In this document: piece after piece, positions 1 to 7,659 of the stretch | Layout of the letters: every line of letters starts with the position of its first letter | How positions within the stretch are numbered: position 1 is the first letter of the stretch | Assembly: GCA_905612335.1 (NCBI GenBank) | Contig: CAJQRT010000038.1 | Coordinates: 1-23,331, forward strand | Direction: 5' to 3' | Origin: an uncultured Candidatus Pelagibacter sp. | GTDB taxonomy: Bacteria; Pseudomonadota; Alphaproteobacteria; Pelagibacterales; Pelagibacteraceae | DNA: 23,331 nt | Made by a program: the position numbers and the translations under genes | The notes under the pieces: generated by a model | Told to the model about the DNA's origin: nothing | What the model saw: the letters and a program-made list of their open reading frames with translations, nothing else | Databases searched by the model: none

Positions 1-1006
1 AAGGTAGTTCAATGAATTTATATGAAAAAAAGGAGATAATTATAGTAGCAAAAATTAATAAAAATTTTTCAACATTATGTAATGGTTCAAGTTTTATATA
101 CCTATATAAAATAATTAAAGGCCAATGAACTAAATATAATGAATAACTAATTTTACCCAAAAATATTGAAAAATCATTTATAAATATTCTTTTAAAAAAA
201 ATTAATTTTCCAGCAGTAATTAATATCAGGGCACTTCCAATGCTAGGAACCAAAGCATTACTTCCAGGAAAAATACTTTTTTCTGAAAAACCAAATGATG
301 CCATTATTATTATTAATATTCCTATAAAAAAAAATAGATCATTAGATTTAATCTTAATCTTATCTTGAATTAAAAAAACCATCGAGCCCATTGCAAATTC
401 AAATAAACGAAATAAAGTAAAATAAAAATAACCTGCTGTTCTTTCAGAGTATATTGTAGATAAAAATAAACTTAATAAAAAAATTAATAAAATAAATATT
501 ATTATTTTTTTTTTAAAAATTTTATAAATTATGAATATTATAATTGGCCAAATAAGATAAAATTGCAACTCTACGGATAGACTCCATGTATGTAATAATG
601 GTTTAAAATATTTATCATAATCAAAATAACCAGCCTCATACCAAAAAAAAATATTTGAATAAGCAGTTGCAGCAGAAATACCTGACTTACCAATTCGATT
701 AAAATGATCTGGACTTAATATGAAATAGCCCAATATTATAACAATAAATATAGTTGAATATAATGCGGGAATAATTCTTCTTATTCTTCTTGTGTAAAAT
801 TCAATAAGTGAAAATTTATTATTAACAATATCCTTAATAACAAGATTTGTTATAAGATATCCACTAATTACAAAAAAAACGTCAACACCAACAAAACCTC
901 CATTAATATTGAATAATTCAAAATGAAAAAAAATTACTAAAAGAACCGCAATAGCCCTTAAACAATCTATTTCTGGTTTATAATTTATTGTTGATAGTTT
1001 TGACAT
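1..1006 (-). CDS. Acyltransferase-3 family membrane protein (OafA/YrhL-like), C-terminus cut by window edge
   Basis: About 335 residues are readable from an ATG at 1006 and the frame is still open at the left edge. The N-terminus has the family signature PEIDCLRAIAVLLV (residues 11-24) and the conserved histidine in FFHF (about residue 28). Next come the GGFVGVDVFFVISGYLIT segment (about 36-53), the basic RRIRRIIPAL loop (about 73-81) and, further on, HTWSLSVELQFYLIWP. The visible end, FIELP, matches the last part of the roughly 10-helix membrane domain, usually followed by F/R-rich residues and sometimes an SGNH hydrolase domain, which would lie outside the window. Such proteins move acyl groups across the inner membrane onto surface glycans such as O-antigen or peptidoglycan. 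The substrate cannot be told from sequence. It is the only envelope-decoration gene here and lies apart from the lpt genes. Confidence 0.88.
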   Translation of the reverse strand, partial: MSKLSTINYKPEIDCLRAIAVLLVIFFHFELFNINGGFVGVDVFFVISGYLITNLVIKDIVNNKFSLIEFYTRRIRRIIPALYSTIFIVIILGYFILSPDHFNRIGKSGISAATAYSNIFFWYEAGYFDYDKYFKPLLHTWSLSVELQFYLIWPIIIFIIYKIFKKKIIIFILLIFLLSLFLSTIYSERTAGYFYFTLFRLFEFAMGSMVFLIQDKIKIKSNDLFFFIGILIIIMASFGFSEKSIFPGSNALVPSIGSALILITAGKLIFFKRIFINDFSIFLGKISYSLYLVHWPLIILYRYIKLEPLHNVEKFLLIFATIIISFFSYKFIELP

Positions 1007-1058
1007 ACATTAAATTTTTAATGGCATTCTTTACTATGTAGGATTTTTTTTTTAAGTG

Positions 1059-1082
1059 TTGGGTAATCTTATCCAATTTTTT
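1059..1082 (+). terminator. Terminator-like hairpin, plus orientation
   Basis: TTGGGTA (1059-1065) pairs with TATCCAA (1070-1076) through one G-U pair and a 4-base loop, followed by six T (1077-1082). The T-run lies on the plus side, yet both flanking genes (acyltransferase and yajQ) are on the minus strand. On the minus strand the G-U pair becomes an A-C mismatch and no T-run follows. It may be chance, or it may stop antisense transcription. The rest of the 138-base gap (1007-1144) holds nothing I recognise. Confidence 0.22.
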
Positions 1083-1144
1083 ATCATCTCACTATAATAA
1101 TTTTCCAGAGTTTACTTGCATTTTCTTTGTTCATCAAAGTTAGA

Positions 1145-1630
1145 TTAATCTCTAAAGTTTACAAATTCTATTGGAAGACCAATATCAATAGCATTTATTG
1201 CAGACATAGCCTCCTGAAGGTCATCTCTTTTTTTTCCTTCAGCTCTTAATTCTTCTCCTTGAATTTTAATCTGAATTTTAAGTTTTAGTTTTTTTATATC
1301 AGCAATAATTTTTTTAGCATTTTCTTGGCTAATACCTTCTTCTAATTCACTGACTTGCCTGACAGTTGTACCTGCGGCACTTTCTGAATTTTTAATAGCT
1401 ATTACTCTTGGATCTACTTTTCTTCTTATAAGATGAATTTGTAGCAATTCATTTACTTGTTTTAATTTTAATTCATCTGGTGCTAGTGTGGTGATTATCT
1501 TATCTTTTCTTTCAATTGAAATTTTAAGTCCTTTAAAATCATATCGGTTACTAATTTCTCTTAAACAATTAGCAAGAGCATTATCAAATTCTGGATAATT
1601 AATTTTACTTATTACATCAAATGAAGGCAT
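1145..1630 (-). CDS. yajQ: YajQ family cyclic-di-GMP/nucleotide-binding protein
   Basis: 161 residues, the usual family length. The N-terminus MPSFDVISKINYPEFDNAL and the stretch REISNRYDFKG (about residues 24-34) are diagnostic of the YajQ/UPF0234 family. The C-terminus keeps VRQVSELEEGISQENAKKI and DDLQEAMSAI...LPIEFVNFRD. The fold is two ferredoxin-like domains. In Xanthomonas a homologue binds cyclic-di-GMP and a transcription factor; in other bacteria the role is less clear and nucleic-acid or nucleotide binding has been proposed. It is cytosolic, with no signal or membrane segment. It is a stand-alone gene transcribed away from slyX, and its ATG at 1630 has no clear ribosome-binding site. 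Family assignment is firm; the cellular role here is not. Confidence 0.93.
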   Translation of the reverse strand: MPSFDVISKINYPEFDNALANCLREISNRYDFKGLKISIERKDKIITTLAPDELKLKQVNELLQIHLIRRKVDPRVIAIKNSESAAGTTVRQVSELEEGISQENAKKIIADIKKLKLKIQIKIQGEELRAEGKKRDDLQEAMSAINAIDIGLPIEFVNFRD

Positions 1631-1761
1631 AATTTTTAATATCTTATATAATAATGTATTTTTTGATTAGAACAATCTCTATTAGCAATACTATTACATT
1701 AACAAAAGCTACTAGGATTGACCAATTGATTTACTCTGAATGAAGGAATAAGTTATAATTT
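1631..1761. promoter_or_regulatory. Divergent intergenic region, yajQ / slyX
   Basis: This 131-base AT-rich gap must hold the start signals for both yajQ (minus) and slyX (plus), since neither has another gene close upstream. On the plus strand TTGATT at about 1727 with TAAGTT about 17 bases later is a weak candidate. On the minus strand a TATATA/TATAAG run lies close before yajQ with only a poor -35 (TTGTTC). No operator or riboswitch is apparent and no small open frame is convincing. Confidence 0.3.
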
Positions 1762-1968
1762 ATGGAAAACTTAGTTAAAAAGCTGGAAGAGCAGATTACT
1801 TTTCTACAGCAAGAAATGTCTCAAATGAGTAATGAACTTTACTCTCAACAAAAAGAAATTATGAGATTAAAAAAAGAAGTTTTAAATCTTAATAAAAGAA
1901 TTGAAGAACTGGATAATGGAATTGAATCTAATATTAATAAAGAAGATACAAAACCACCACATTATTAA
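1762..1968 (+). CDS. slyX: SlyX family coiled-coil protein
   Basis: 68 residues, typical of SlyX (about 70). Nearly the whole chain is a heptad-like coiled coil (about residues 3-52: LVKKLEEQITFLQ, then EIMRLKKEVLNLNKRIEEL). It ends in KPPHY, matching the PPHY tail that marks the SlyX family. The biochemical role of SlyX is unknown; in enterobacteria it sits beside the FKBP isomerase SlyD, absent here. Here it is followed 16 bases later by the flavoprotein gene and probably shares its transcript. The ATG at 1762 is the only reasonable start; an AAGGA at 1743-1747 is too far upstream to be a standard ribosome site. Confidence 0.85.
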   Translation: MENLVKKLEEQITFLQQEMSQMSNELYSQQKEIMRLKKEVLNLNKRIEELDNGIESNINKEDTKPPHY

Positions 1969-1984
1969 ATTTTATAATTAATTC

Positions 1985-3166
1985 ATGACAGAAAAATATG
2001 ATGTTATTATAGTCGGTGCGGGCGCAGCAGGTATGATGAGTGCTATTGAAGCTGGTAAGCGAGGAAGGAAAGTACTTTTAATAGATCATGCAAAAAAAAT
2101 AGGTGAAAAAATTCGTATATCTGGTGGTGGAAGATGTAATTTTACAAATATTAATACTCACCCTAGTAAATTTATTTCAAACAATCCTAAATTTGTAATA
2201 TCTGCATTGAGTCAGTACACACAAAGTGATTTTATAGATTTAATAAAGAAACATAATATAAAATTTCATGAAAAAAAATTAGGACAACTTTTTTGTGATG
2301 AGAGTGCACAGCAAATCATTGATATGCTACTTTTAGAATGTGAAATGGCAAAAGTAGTTTTGAAGAAAGATACATCAATCACTGATATTGATAAACAAGA
2401 TGATAAATATTTTGCTGTTATTGACTCTGATAAATATTTTTGTGACTCATTGGTTATTGCCACAGGTGGTTTGTCTATTCCTAAAATTGGAGCAAGTAAA
2501 TTTGGTTATGATATTGCGCAAAAATTTAATCTAGATATTGTTGAAACATTACCTGCCTTAGTACCTTTAACATTTAGTGAAAAAATACTTGCTATGTGCA
2601 AGGAACTTACAGGACTATCTGTTGAGGCTGTTGTCTCGTTTAAAAAGATACTATTTGAAGAGGGAATGTTATTCACACATAGAGGTTTAAGTGGACCTTC
2701 TATTTTGCAAATTTCTTCCTACTGGAAATTAGGAGAAGATATTAAAATTAATCTTTCACCAAAATTAGATGTTATCAAATTTTTAGGAGATAGAAAAAAC
2801 TCCAATCCTAAAAGTGATATAAACGCTATAGTTTCAGAAATTCTTCCTAAGAGACTAGCTCATATTATTTGCAATGAAAATAATGTTAGTGGAAACATAT
2901 GTGAATTATCAAATAAGATATTAAATAAGTTAAGCAGTTCAATAAATGCTTGGGCTATAAATCCAACTGGGTCTGAAGGCTATAGAACTGCTGAAGTTAC
3001 TCTTGGGGGTATAAACACAGATGAAATTTCCTCTAAAACAATGATGTCTAAGAAGCACCCAGGTCTATTTTTTATTGGTGAAGTTGTAGATGTGACTGGT
3101 CACTTAGGTGGGTATAACTTCCAATGGGCATGGTCTTCTGGCTATGTGGCTGGACGTTACGCTTAA
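1985..3166 (+). CDS. NAD(P)/FAD-dependent oxidoreductase, HI0933/YhiN family
   Basis: 393 residues, the usual length. The N-terminus carries the Rossmann FAD-binding motif VIIVGAGAAG (7-16), then the family-specific SGGGRCNFTN (46-55). The C-terminus has the second hallmark, a GLFFIGEVVDVTGHLGGYNF-type block followed by QWAWSSGYVAG. These flavoproteins are cytosolic and conserved in many bacteria, but the substrate is not established; some relatives have been linked to queuosine or other modified-base metabolism, which I cannot support from this sequence. The gene is 16 bases after slyX. Its TAA (3164-3166) overlaps the tail of the convergent MFS gene by 4 bases, so no terminator can fit between them. 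Confidence 0.93.
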   Translation: MTEKYDVIIVGAGAAGMMSAIEAGKRGRKVLLIDHAKKIGEKIRISGGGRCNFTNINTHPSKFISNNPKFVISALSQYTQSDFIDLIKKHNIKFHEKKLGQLFCDESAQQIIDMLLLECEMAKVVLKKDTSITDIDKQDDKYFAVIDSDKYFCDSLVIATGGLSIPKIGASKFGYDIAQKFNLDIVETLPALVPLTFSEKILAMCKELTGLSVEAVVSFKKILFEEGMLFTHRGLSGPSILQISSYWKLGEDIKINLSPKLDVIKFLGDRKNSNPKSDINAIVSEILPKRLAHIICNENNVSGNICELSNKILNKLSSSINAWAINPTGSEGYRTAEVTLGGINTDEISSKTMMSKKHPGLFFIGEVVDVTGHLGGYNFQWAWSSGYVAGRYA

Positions 3167-4464
3167 AGATTAGTTGTCTCTTGAATATTTTCAGTTTTCA
3201 CTGGTTCTTCAATTGGTTCTGTTGTTGGGTTCAATTCAATTCCCGCAGGTGTAATGGTTGAAGGCATAGCAACGAATTGCGAATCAGGATTTTCTACTGT
3301 CGCTCTAATCTTCATTCTATAAATACCAAATATTCCTATTAAAGCATGAAAGATAAGTAAAAATAAAAAAAATCCATTTGAACCAACTATATTCATAAAA
3401 ATTGAACAAAGAAATGGACCAGTCATTGCACCCAAACCAAATGTAAATTGTATACCAGCTCCAGCTGCTACAAATTTTTCTTTTGGTATATAATCATTGG
3501 TGTGAGCGCAAATTAAAGAAAACATTGGTAAGCTGCAAATAGAAAAACAAATTAAAAAAATAAAAAACCATACTTTACTTGTAGCGAGAGCACCTGGTAA
3601 ATACATTTGCCCTGATGATATAATAGCAAGCATAGCAAAAATACATGCGCCAAAAGTTGAAATCACTATTACTTTCCTTCTGTCATATTTATCAGAAAGT
3701 TTTCCAATAGGATATTGTGAAATAGCACCAGAAATTGCTAGTAGAAAAGTTACAAGTGATATCTGGAATATAGTAAAATTCATCGATGCCGCATAAACTG
3801 CTAGCAATGTGAATAGTGCTGCTTGAATAGTTCCATAAAAAAATGCACTTACCACTCCAAAAGGTGAAGTCTTATATAGTTCTTTCAAAGGCATACCTTC
3901 GATCTTTTTAAATGTAGGTGGTTTTTTTTTAGTTAATAAAATTGGTATAAGAGCAATAGATGTAATTATTGAAATTAATATAAACGGTTCATAATTTATA
4001 GGATTACTAAAATTTAATAAAAACATTCCTATACCCATTGAACCATACAAAATAACCATATAGATAGACAAAACACTTCCTCTATTTTTATTAGATGACC
4101 TATCGTTTAACCAACTTTCAGCAACAGTATAAATAGAAACCATACTTATTCCGGTTAAAACTCTTAGAATAAACCAGATATAAGGATTAACAAAAACGGA
4201 GTGAACTAAAATGACTAAAGAAGCTAAAGATGCAAAAGCTGCAAAAACTCTAATATGACCAACTCGAGATATAAGACTAGTAATCGTTGATGTACCAATG
4301 AAGTATCCAACAAAATACCCTGACATCATAAAGCCAGTGGCTGCTAGACTAAATTCTTCTTTCACTGCCCTTACCCCTAGAAGTGAACTCTGATATCCAT
4401 AGGCCATCATTAGGAAACCCATGCCTAAAAATAATGCCCAAGAATTCTTTAAAACTTTATTCAT
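3163..4464 (-). CDS. MFS transporter, YcaD-like
   Basis: 433 residues with about 12 hydrophobic segments in two halves separated by a basic loop (TKKKPPTFKKIEGMP). The first half has GYFVGYFIGT, the basic loop after helix 2, and AESWLNDRSSNKNRGSVLSIYM, a pattern typical of the YcaD branch of the major facilitator superfamily. The second half has the matching YPIGKLSDKYDRRKVI loop. A polar tail of about 45 residues rich in T, E and P follows the last helix and is probably cytoplasmic. Substrates of this branch are unknown. It lies 58 bases after the EamA transporter and is the last gene of the minus-strand block. Start ATG at 4464. Confidence 0.87.
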   Translation of the reverse strand: MNKVLKNSWALFLGMGFLMMAYGYQSSLLGVRAVKEEFSLAATGFMMSGYFVGYFIGTSTITSLISRVGHIRVFAAFASLASLVILVHSVFVNPYIWFILRVLTGISMVSIYTVAESWLNDRSSNKNRGSVLSIYMVILYGSMGIGMFLLNFSNPINYEPFILISIITSIALIPILLTKKKPPTFKKIEGMPLKELYKTSPFGVVSAFFYGTIQAALFTLLAVYAASMNFTIFQISLVTFLLAISGAISQYPIGKLSDKYDRRKVIVISTFGACIFAMLAIISSGQMYLPGALATSKVWFFIFLICFSICSLPMFSLICAHTNDYIPKEKFVAAGAGIQFTFGLGAMTGPFLCSIFMNIVGSNGFFLFLLIFHALIGIFGIYRMKIRATVENPDSQFVAMPSTITPAGIELNPTTEPIEEPVKTENIQETTNL

Positions 4465-4522
4465 AAAATTGACCGTACTTATTTGCGATCTACTTGTAAA
4501 TCAAGTCTTTATTATGATTAAA

Positions 4523-5401
4523 TTATGAATTCTTTAGTTTGATGAAAGAATGAATTGCAATGGCTGTGATGATAACAGCACCACCCTGGATAGTCTCAAG
4601 GCTGGGTTGTTCCTTAATAATTAGCCATACCCAGATAGGTCCAATAATCGTCTCTAGCAAGAAGAATAAGTTTACTTCAGCAGCGGGTATAAACCTAGGA
4701 GCTATAGTCACCAATACAAATGGTATGGCAACACACATAATACACATAAGTGGTACAATGATTAAGTCACCACCTGTTAGCACAAAGTTTTCAATGAACA
4801 GTAGTGCAAATAAAGCCACAATTAACTTACCAACAACAGCTGCAGGAATTAAATTTTTATCTTTTGCTGACCTAATTGTAACTGCACCAACAGCCAACCC
4901 TAAGGCGGTTATTAAGCCTAAAATATCACCATAAAAATTACCAAGCTGTATTGAGTCATAGAATATGTATATGGCAGCAGTAAATGTTACAAAAATCGTG
5001 ATCCATGTTTTTTTATCAGGTAATTCTTTTAAAAATATAGCGCCAAGGAAAGCAGACAGCATAGGAGCCATAGCAATCATAACCAACGTATTAGCAACAT
5101 TTGTATTTTGTATTGATACTACAAAGGTAATATTTGTGACTGAAAAAGTTCCTATATAAAGCAGTCCATGGTAACCACTTGAGAAAAGCATCTTAAAGAA
5201 GTTTAATTTATAAATTATTAACATCCCCAGAAAAACAGTGATAAAAGGAATAAGTCCTCGATAAAAAACTAATCCCCAAGTATCGACATTAGAAAGCCTG
5301 ATAAACAAAGAGTCAGGGGTAATAAACATTACCGCAACAAAAGCTAATAAAGATCCTTTTTGTTGTTCAGTTAAGTTATTCAAGCGCCCAAACCTTTCCA
5401 A
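4523..5401 (-). CDS. EamA/DMT superfamily transporter (10 membrane helices)
   Basis: Up to 292 residues made of two repeats of about five hydrophobic helices each, the EamA layout. Helix 1 starts at about GSLLAFVAVMF. The first repeat ends in a VANTLVMIAMAPMLSAFLGAIFLKE block and the second in AAEVNLFFLLETIIGPIWVWL, both typical of drug/metabolite transporters. The family includes E. coli EamA (YdeD, cysteine/O-acetylserine export) and RhtA (threonine/homoserine). There is no ATG before helix 1. The longest frame starts at TTG 5401, inside the end of gshB (22-base overlap). A second TTG at 5383 gives a TTGA start/stop overlap with gshB and has AAAGG about 9 bases upstream, so it may be the real start. 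By-eye G+C is near 37%, well above gshB. Substrate unproven; position suggests a thiol or amino acid. Confidence 0.88.
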   Translation of the reverse strand: MERFGRLNNLTEQQKGSLLAFVAVMFITPDSLFIRLSNVDTWGLVFYRGLIPFITVFLGMLIIYKLNFFKMLFSSGYHGLLYIGTFSVTNITFVVSIQNTNVANTLVMIAMAPMLSAFLGAIFLKELPDKKTWITIFVTFTAAIYIFYDSIQLGNFYGDILGLITALGLAVGAVTIRSAKDKNLIPAAVVGKLIVALFALLFIENFVLTGGDLIIVPLMCIMCVAIPFVLVTIAPRFIPAAEVNLFFLLETIIGPIWVWLIIKEQPSLETIQGGAVIITAIAIHSFIKLKNS

Positions 5402-6318
5402 AAGTTTTTAGCAAGATTTATATTAGTCAGATCGTAAAATGTTTTAAGACCAGTAGGCGAAGTTACATTAATGTCACCATTTAGTTTTTGATCTATAAAA
5501 TCAATACCAGAAAAATAGATATTATTTTTTTTAAGATCTTTAGCAATTAAATTAGAAATTTTTGTCTCTATTTTTGTCAATTTAGTTGCAATTGGAATTG
5601 CTCCCTTACTCATGTTACTTAAAAAAGATCCTTTTTTAGGAACTCTTGAAATAGCACCACAAATTTTTCCATTAATTAAAAAAACTCTTTTATCTCCAAA
5701 CTTAATTTTTGGTAAAAACTTTTGACACATGATATGACCATGTTTTTTAATAAAACTTAAAATCATTTTTTTATTAATTTTTTTATCTATAAGGTGAATA
5801 TCATTTCCACTAAAACTATGAATAGGTTTAAGAATAATTTTTTTATTTTTAATAAAAAATTTATAAACTTCATTAATATCTTTTGTAAAAATTGTATTGG
5901 GCATAAATTTTTGGAATGAAGCAGAGTATAGCTTTTCAGAAATATTTCTTATGGAGGTTGGATTATTAATAATCTTAACTTTATCTTTGATCTTGTCTAA
6001 AATGTATGTTGTTGAGATATATTCTAAATTAAAAGGGGGGTCTTGACGTATCAGTAGATATTTACATTTAGATAAATCTAGTGTTTGCTTACTTATAATC
6101 TTAAAAAAACTTTTATTAGAGTAGCTAAAAATTATATAATAGCCTTTAGCCACAACCTTATCATTTATTATCGAAAGGTTCTTTGGTTCATAATAAAATA
6201 TTTTACATTTTCTATTTTGAGCTTCTACTGCAAGAAATATACTAGTATCACTTGTTGAGTTAAGTTTTGAAGGATGATTGCCTTGGATAGCAACGATCTT
6301 ATTTGTCATATAGTTCAT
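5380..6318 (-). CDS. gshB: Glutathione synthase (ATP-grasp)
   Basis: 312 residues (E. coli GshB is 316). It joins gamma-glutamylcysteine and glycine with ATP to give glutathione in the cytosol. Family blocks in order: SIFLAVEAQNRKCKIFYYEP (26-45), LIRQDPPFNLEY (89-100), IINNPTSIRNISEKLYS (117-133), KPIHSFSGNDI (164-174), FGDKRVFLINGK (207-218) and INVTSPTG (283-290). The usual glycine-rich ATP loop is thinned (KPIHSFSG against KPLDGMGG in E. coli) and the GETRGNLAAGG loop is changed to GSFLSNMSKGA, so the protein is divergent but keeps the core. The first ATG (6318) overlaps gshA by 20 bases; a second ATG at 6309 overlaps by 11 and is equally plausible. It is extremely AT-rich (10-20% G+C in places). 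The EamA gene overlaps its end. Confidence 0.9.
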   Translation of the reverse strand: MNYMTNKIVAIQGNHPSKLNSTSDTSIFLAVEAQNRKCKIFYYEPKNLSIINDKVVAKGYYIIFSYSNKSFFKIISKQTLDLSKCKYLLIRQDPPFNLEYISTTYILDKIKDKVKIINNPTSIRNISEKLYSASFQKFMPNTIFTKDINEVYKFFIKNKKIILKPIHSFSGNDIHLIDKKINKKMILSFIKKHGHIMCQKFLPKIKFGDKRVFLINGKICGAISRVPKKGSFLSNMSKGAIPIATKLTKIETKISNLIAKDLKKNNIYFSGIDFIDQKLNGDINVTSPTGLKTFYDLTNINLAKNFWKGLGA

Positions 6319-7594
6319 CTAAATTTTCATTTTTAGAAAATTTATCAATCATATGATCTGCGTTAGTTGTTTTACTATCAATCAACTTTTCTAGGTGGTT
6401 TAAAAATTTTTTCTCGTTTTCACCAGATTTATTTAAAATATCCCTGTTCTCTAAACCTTTTTTAGATAAATTGAGTAATAACGATGACCAGTATAATAAA
6501 TCTTTACCCATTAACTCTGTATTAAAACCTTTTTTAGGAGCCTCAAAGTAAGCATTAATGATTTTGTTTTTATCCCATTTAGAAATTAACTCATAAGTTT
6601 CATCTAAATTTCCATACAAAATTCCCGTATTAAATGCTGGTCCAGCACATAAGCAGTCCCAACCACATGTGTCCATGGATCTTAATTCTATATATTTTTT
6701 TAATCTATTTTCTGTAAATATAGTACTTAGATGGGTAGCTAAATCATCTTCCGTTGGAAGTCTGTTGCCTATTTCTTTAATCTTTCCATTCATAAAATCT
6801 AAAAAGGTATAATTTTTTCCTGACAGGTACTCCTTGTTGTTTTGTATAAATAAAAGTGGGAAGTTTATTGCAAAATCAGCATATTTTTCAAAATTCATGT
6901 TATCAAAAAAAACTTCAGGAAGCCCTCCACGCGAAGTGTCTTGCCAAACTTTTGACCTATAAGACATATAGCCACTATTTTTTTTTTCAACTATTGAAGA
7001 ATTTGCAAATAGCGCAATTGATATTGGAACAAGTGAATTAATTATTTTGAATTTTTTTATAAAATCTTGTTCTGAATTATAATCAAGATTTAATTGTGTT
7101 CCACAAGTTCTATACATCATATCAAGACTAAGCGAGCCACCATTGGGCATATCTTTTGTCATCACTTCATATCTTTGTTTAGGATTATTTGGAACTTCAC
7201 TAAGAGTTGAAATCGGATCAAAACCAGCACTAACAATCTTTAAGCCTATTTTTTTAGTTACTTGTTGTAATTCAAATAAATAATCATGAGATTCTGAACA
7301 AGCTTCATGAATATTATTTAGTTTATCACCTGATAACTCAATTTGGTTGCCTGGCTCTAGCGTAATATTTTTTCCTTCTTTTTGTAATCCAATAATATTT
7401 TGTTTTTCTGTTATTGGTTTCCAGCCAAACTCACTTAATTCACCAAACATTTTTAGAACAGTTTTGTAATCAGCTCTTTTATTTTCATTTTGATCAAATA
7501 AAAATTTTTCATGCTCAATACCAATTTTAAAATCTTTGGTATCTCTAATTCCAGAATTGAAATAGTTAATTACGTACTCTTTATTGATAATCAT
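6299..7594 (-). CDS. gshA: Glutamate-cysteine ligase, plant/alphaproteobacterial type (GCS2)
   Basis: 431 residues, close to the alphaproteobacterial form (about 450). It makes gamma-glutamylcysteine from glutamate, cysteine and ATP, the first step of glutathione synthesis. Signature blocks: IGIEHEKFLFD (about 24-34), then an ITLEPGNQIELSG-type block for substrate binding. MYRTCGTQLNLDY and VWQDTSRGGLPEVFF follow, the latter typical of this class. The last is YIELRSMDTCGWDCLCAGPAFNTGILYG. This is unlike the enterobacterial GshA. It is followed by gshB with overlapping ends, so the two steps of the pathway are co-translated. A 65-base gap separates it from purF upstream. Start ATG at 7594 is the first in frame. 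Confidence 0.93.
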   Translation of the reverse strand: MIINKEYVINYFNSGIRDTKDFKIGIEHEKFLFDQNENKRADYKTVLKMFGELSEFGWKPITEKQNIIGLQKEGKNITLEPGNQIELSGDKLNNIHEACSESHDYLFELQQVTKKIGLKIVSAGFDPISTLSEVPNNPKQRYEVMTKDMPNGGSLSLDMMYRTCGTQLNLDYNSEQDFIKKFKIINSLVPISIALFANSSIVEKKNSGYMSYRSKVWQDTSRGGLPEVFFDNMNFEKYADFAINFPLLFIQNNKEYLSGKNYTFLDFMNGKIKEIGNRLPTEDDLATHLSTIFTENRLKKYIELRSMDTCGWDCLCAGPAFNTGILYGNLDETYELISKWDKNKIINAYFEAPKKGFNTELMGKDLLYWSSLLLNLSKKGLENRDILNKSGENEKKFLNHLEKLIDSKTTNADHMIDKFSKNENLDELYDK

Positions 7595-7636
7595 TGATTT
7601 ATATATAGTGATATAAGGATTAATTTAAAGTCATTT

Positions 7637-7651
7637 CAGTAAATTTTACTG
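7637..7651. repeat. Small inverted repeat just past the purF stop
   Basis: The sequence CAGTAAATTTTACTG is a 7-base inverted repeat around one base; as RNA it would form about a 5-pair stem with a 5-base loop. It begins 8 bases after the purF stop on the transcribed (minus) strand. There is no T-run after it in that direction, while a run of T follows in the plus direction. It could be a weak 3'-end or processing hairpin between purF and gshA, or chance in AT-rich DNA. Confidence 0.22.
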
Positions 7652-7659
7652 TGCTTTTT

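Noticed and set aside
1754..1759. Consensus TATAAT just before slyX
   Set aside because: It ends 2 bases before the ATG, so transcription from it would start at or after the start codon; a likely by-product of AT-rich DNA.
4560..5159. Two open frames (124 and 64 codons) on the plus strand inside the EamA gene
   Set aside because: They are antisense to a well-supported transporter, have no recognisable family, and their composition follows from the reverse strand.
3163..5401. The adjacent MFS and EamA genes as a horizontally acquired island
   Set aside because: Their G+C is only modestly above that of purF and dnaB by eye, there are no repeats or mobility genes, and EamA is tightly overlapped with gshB.
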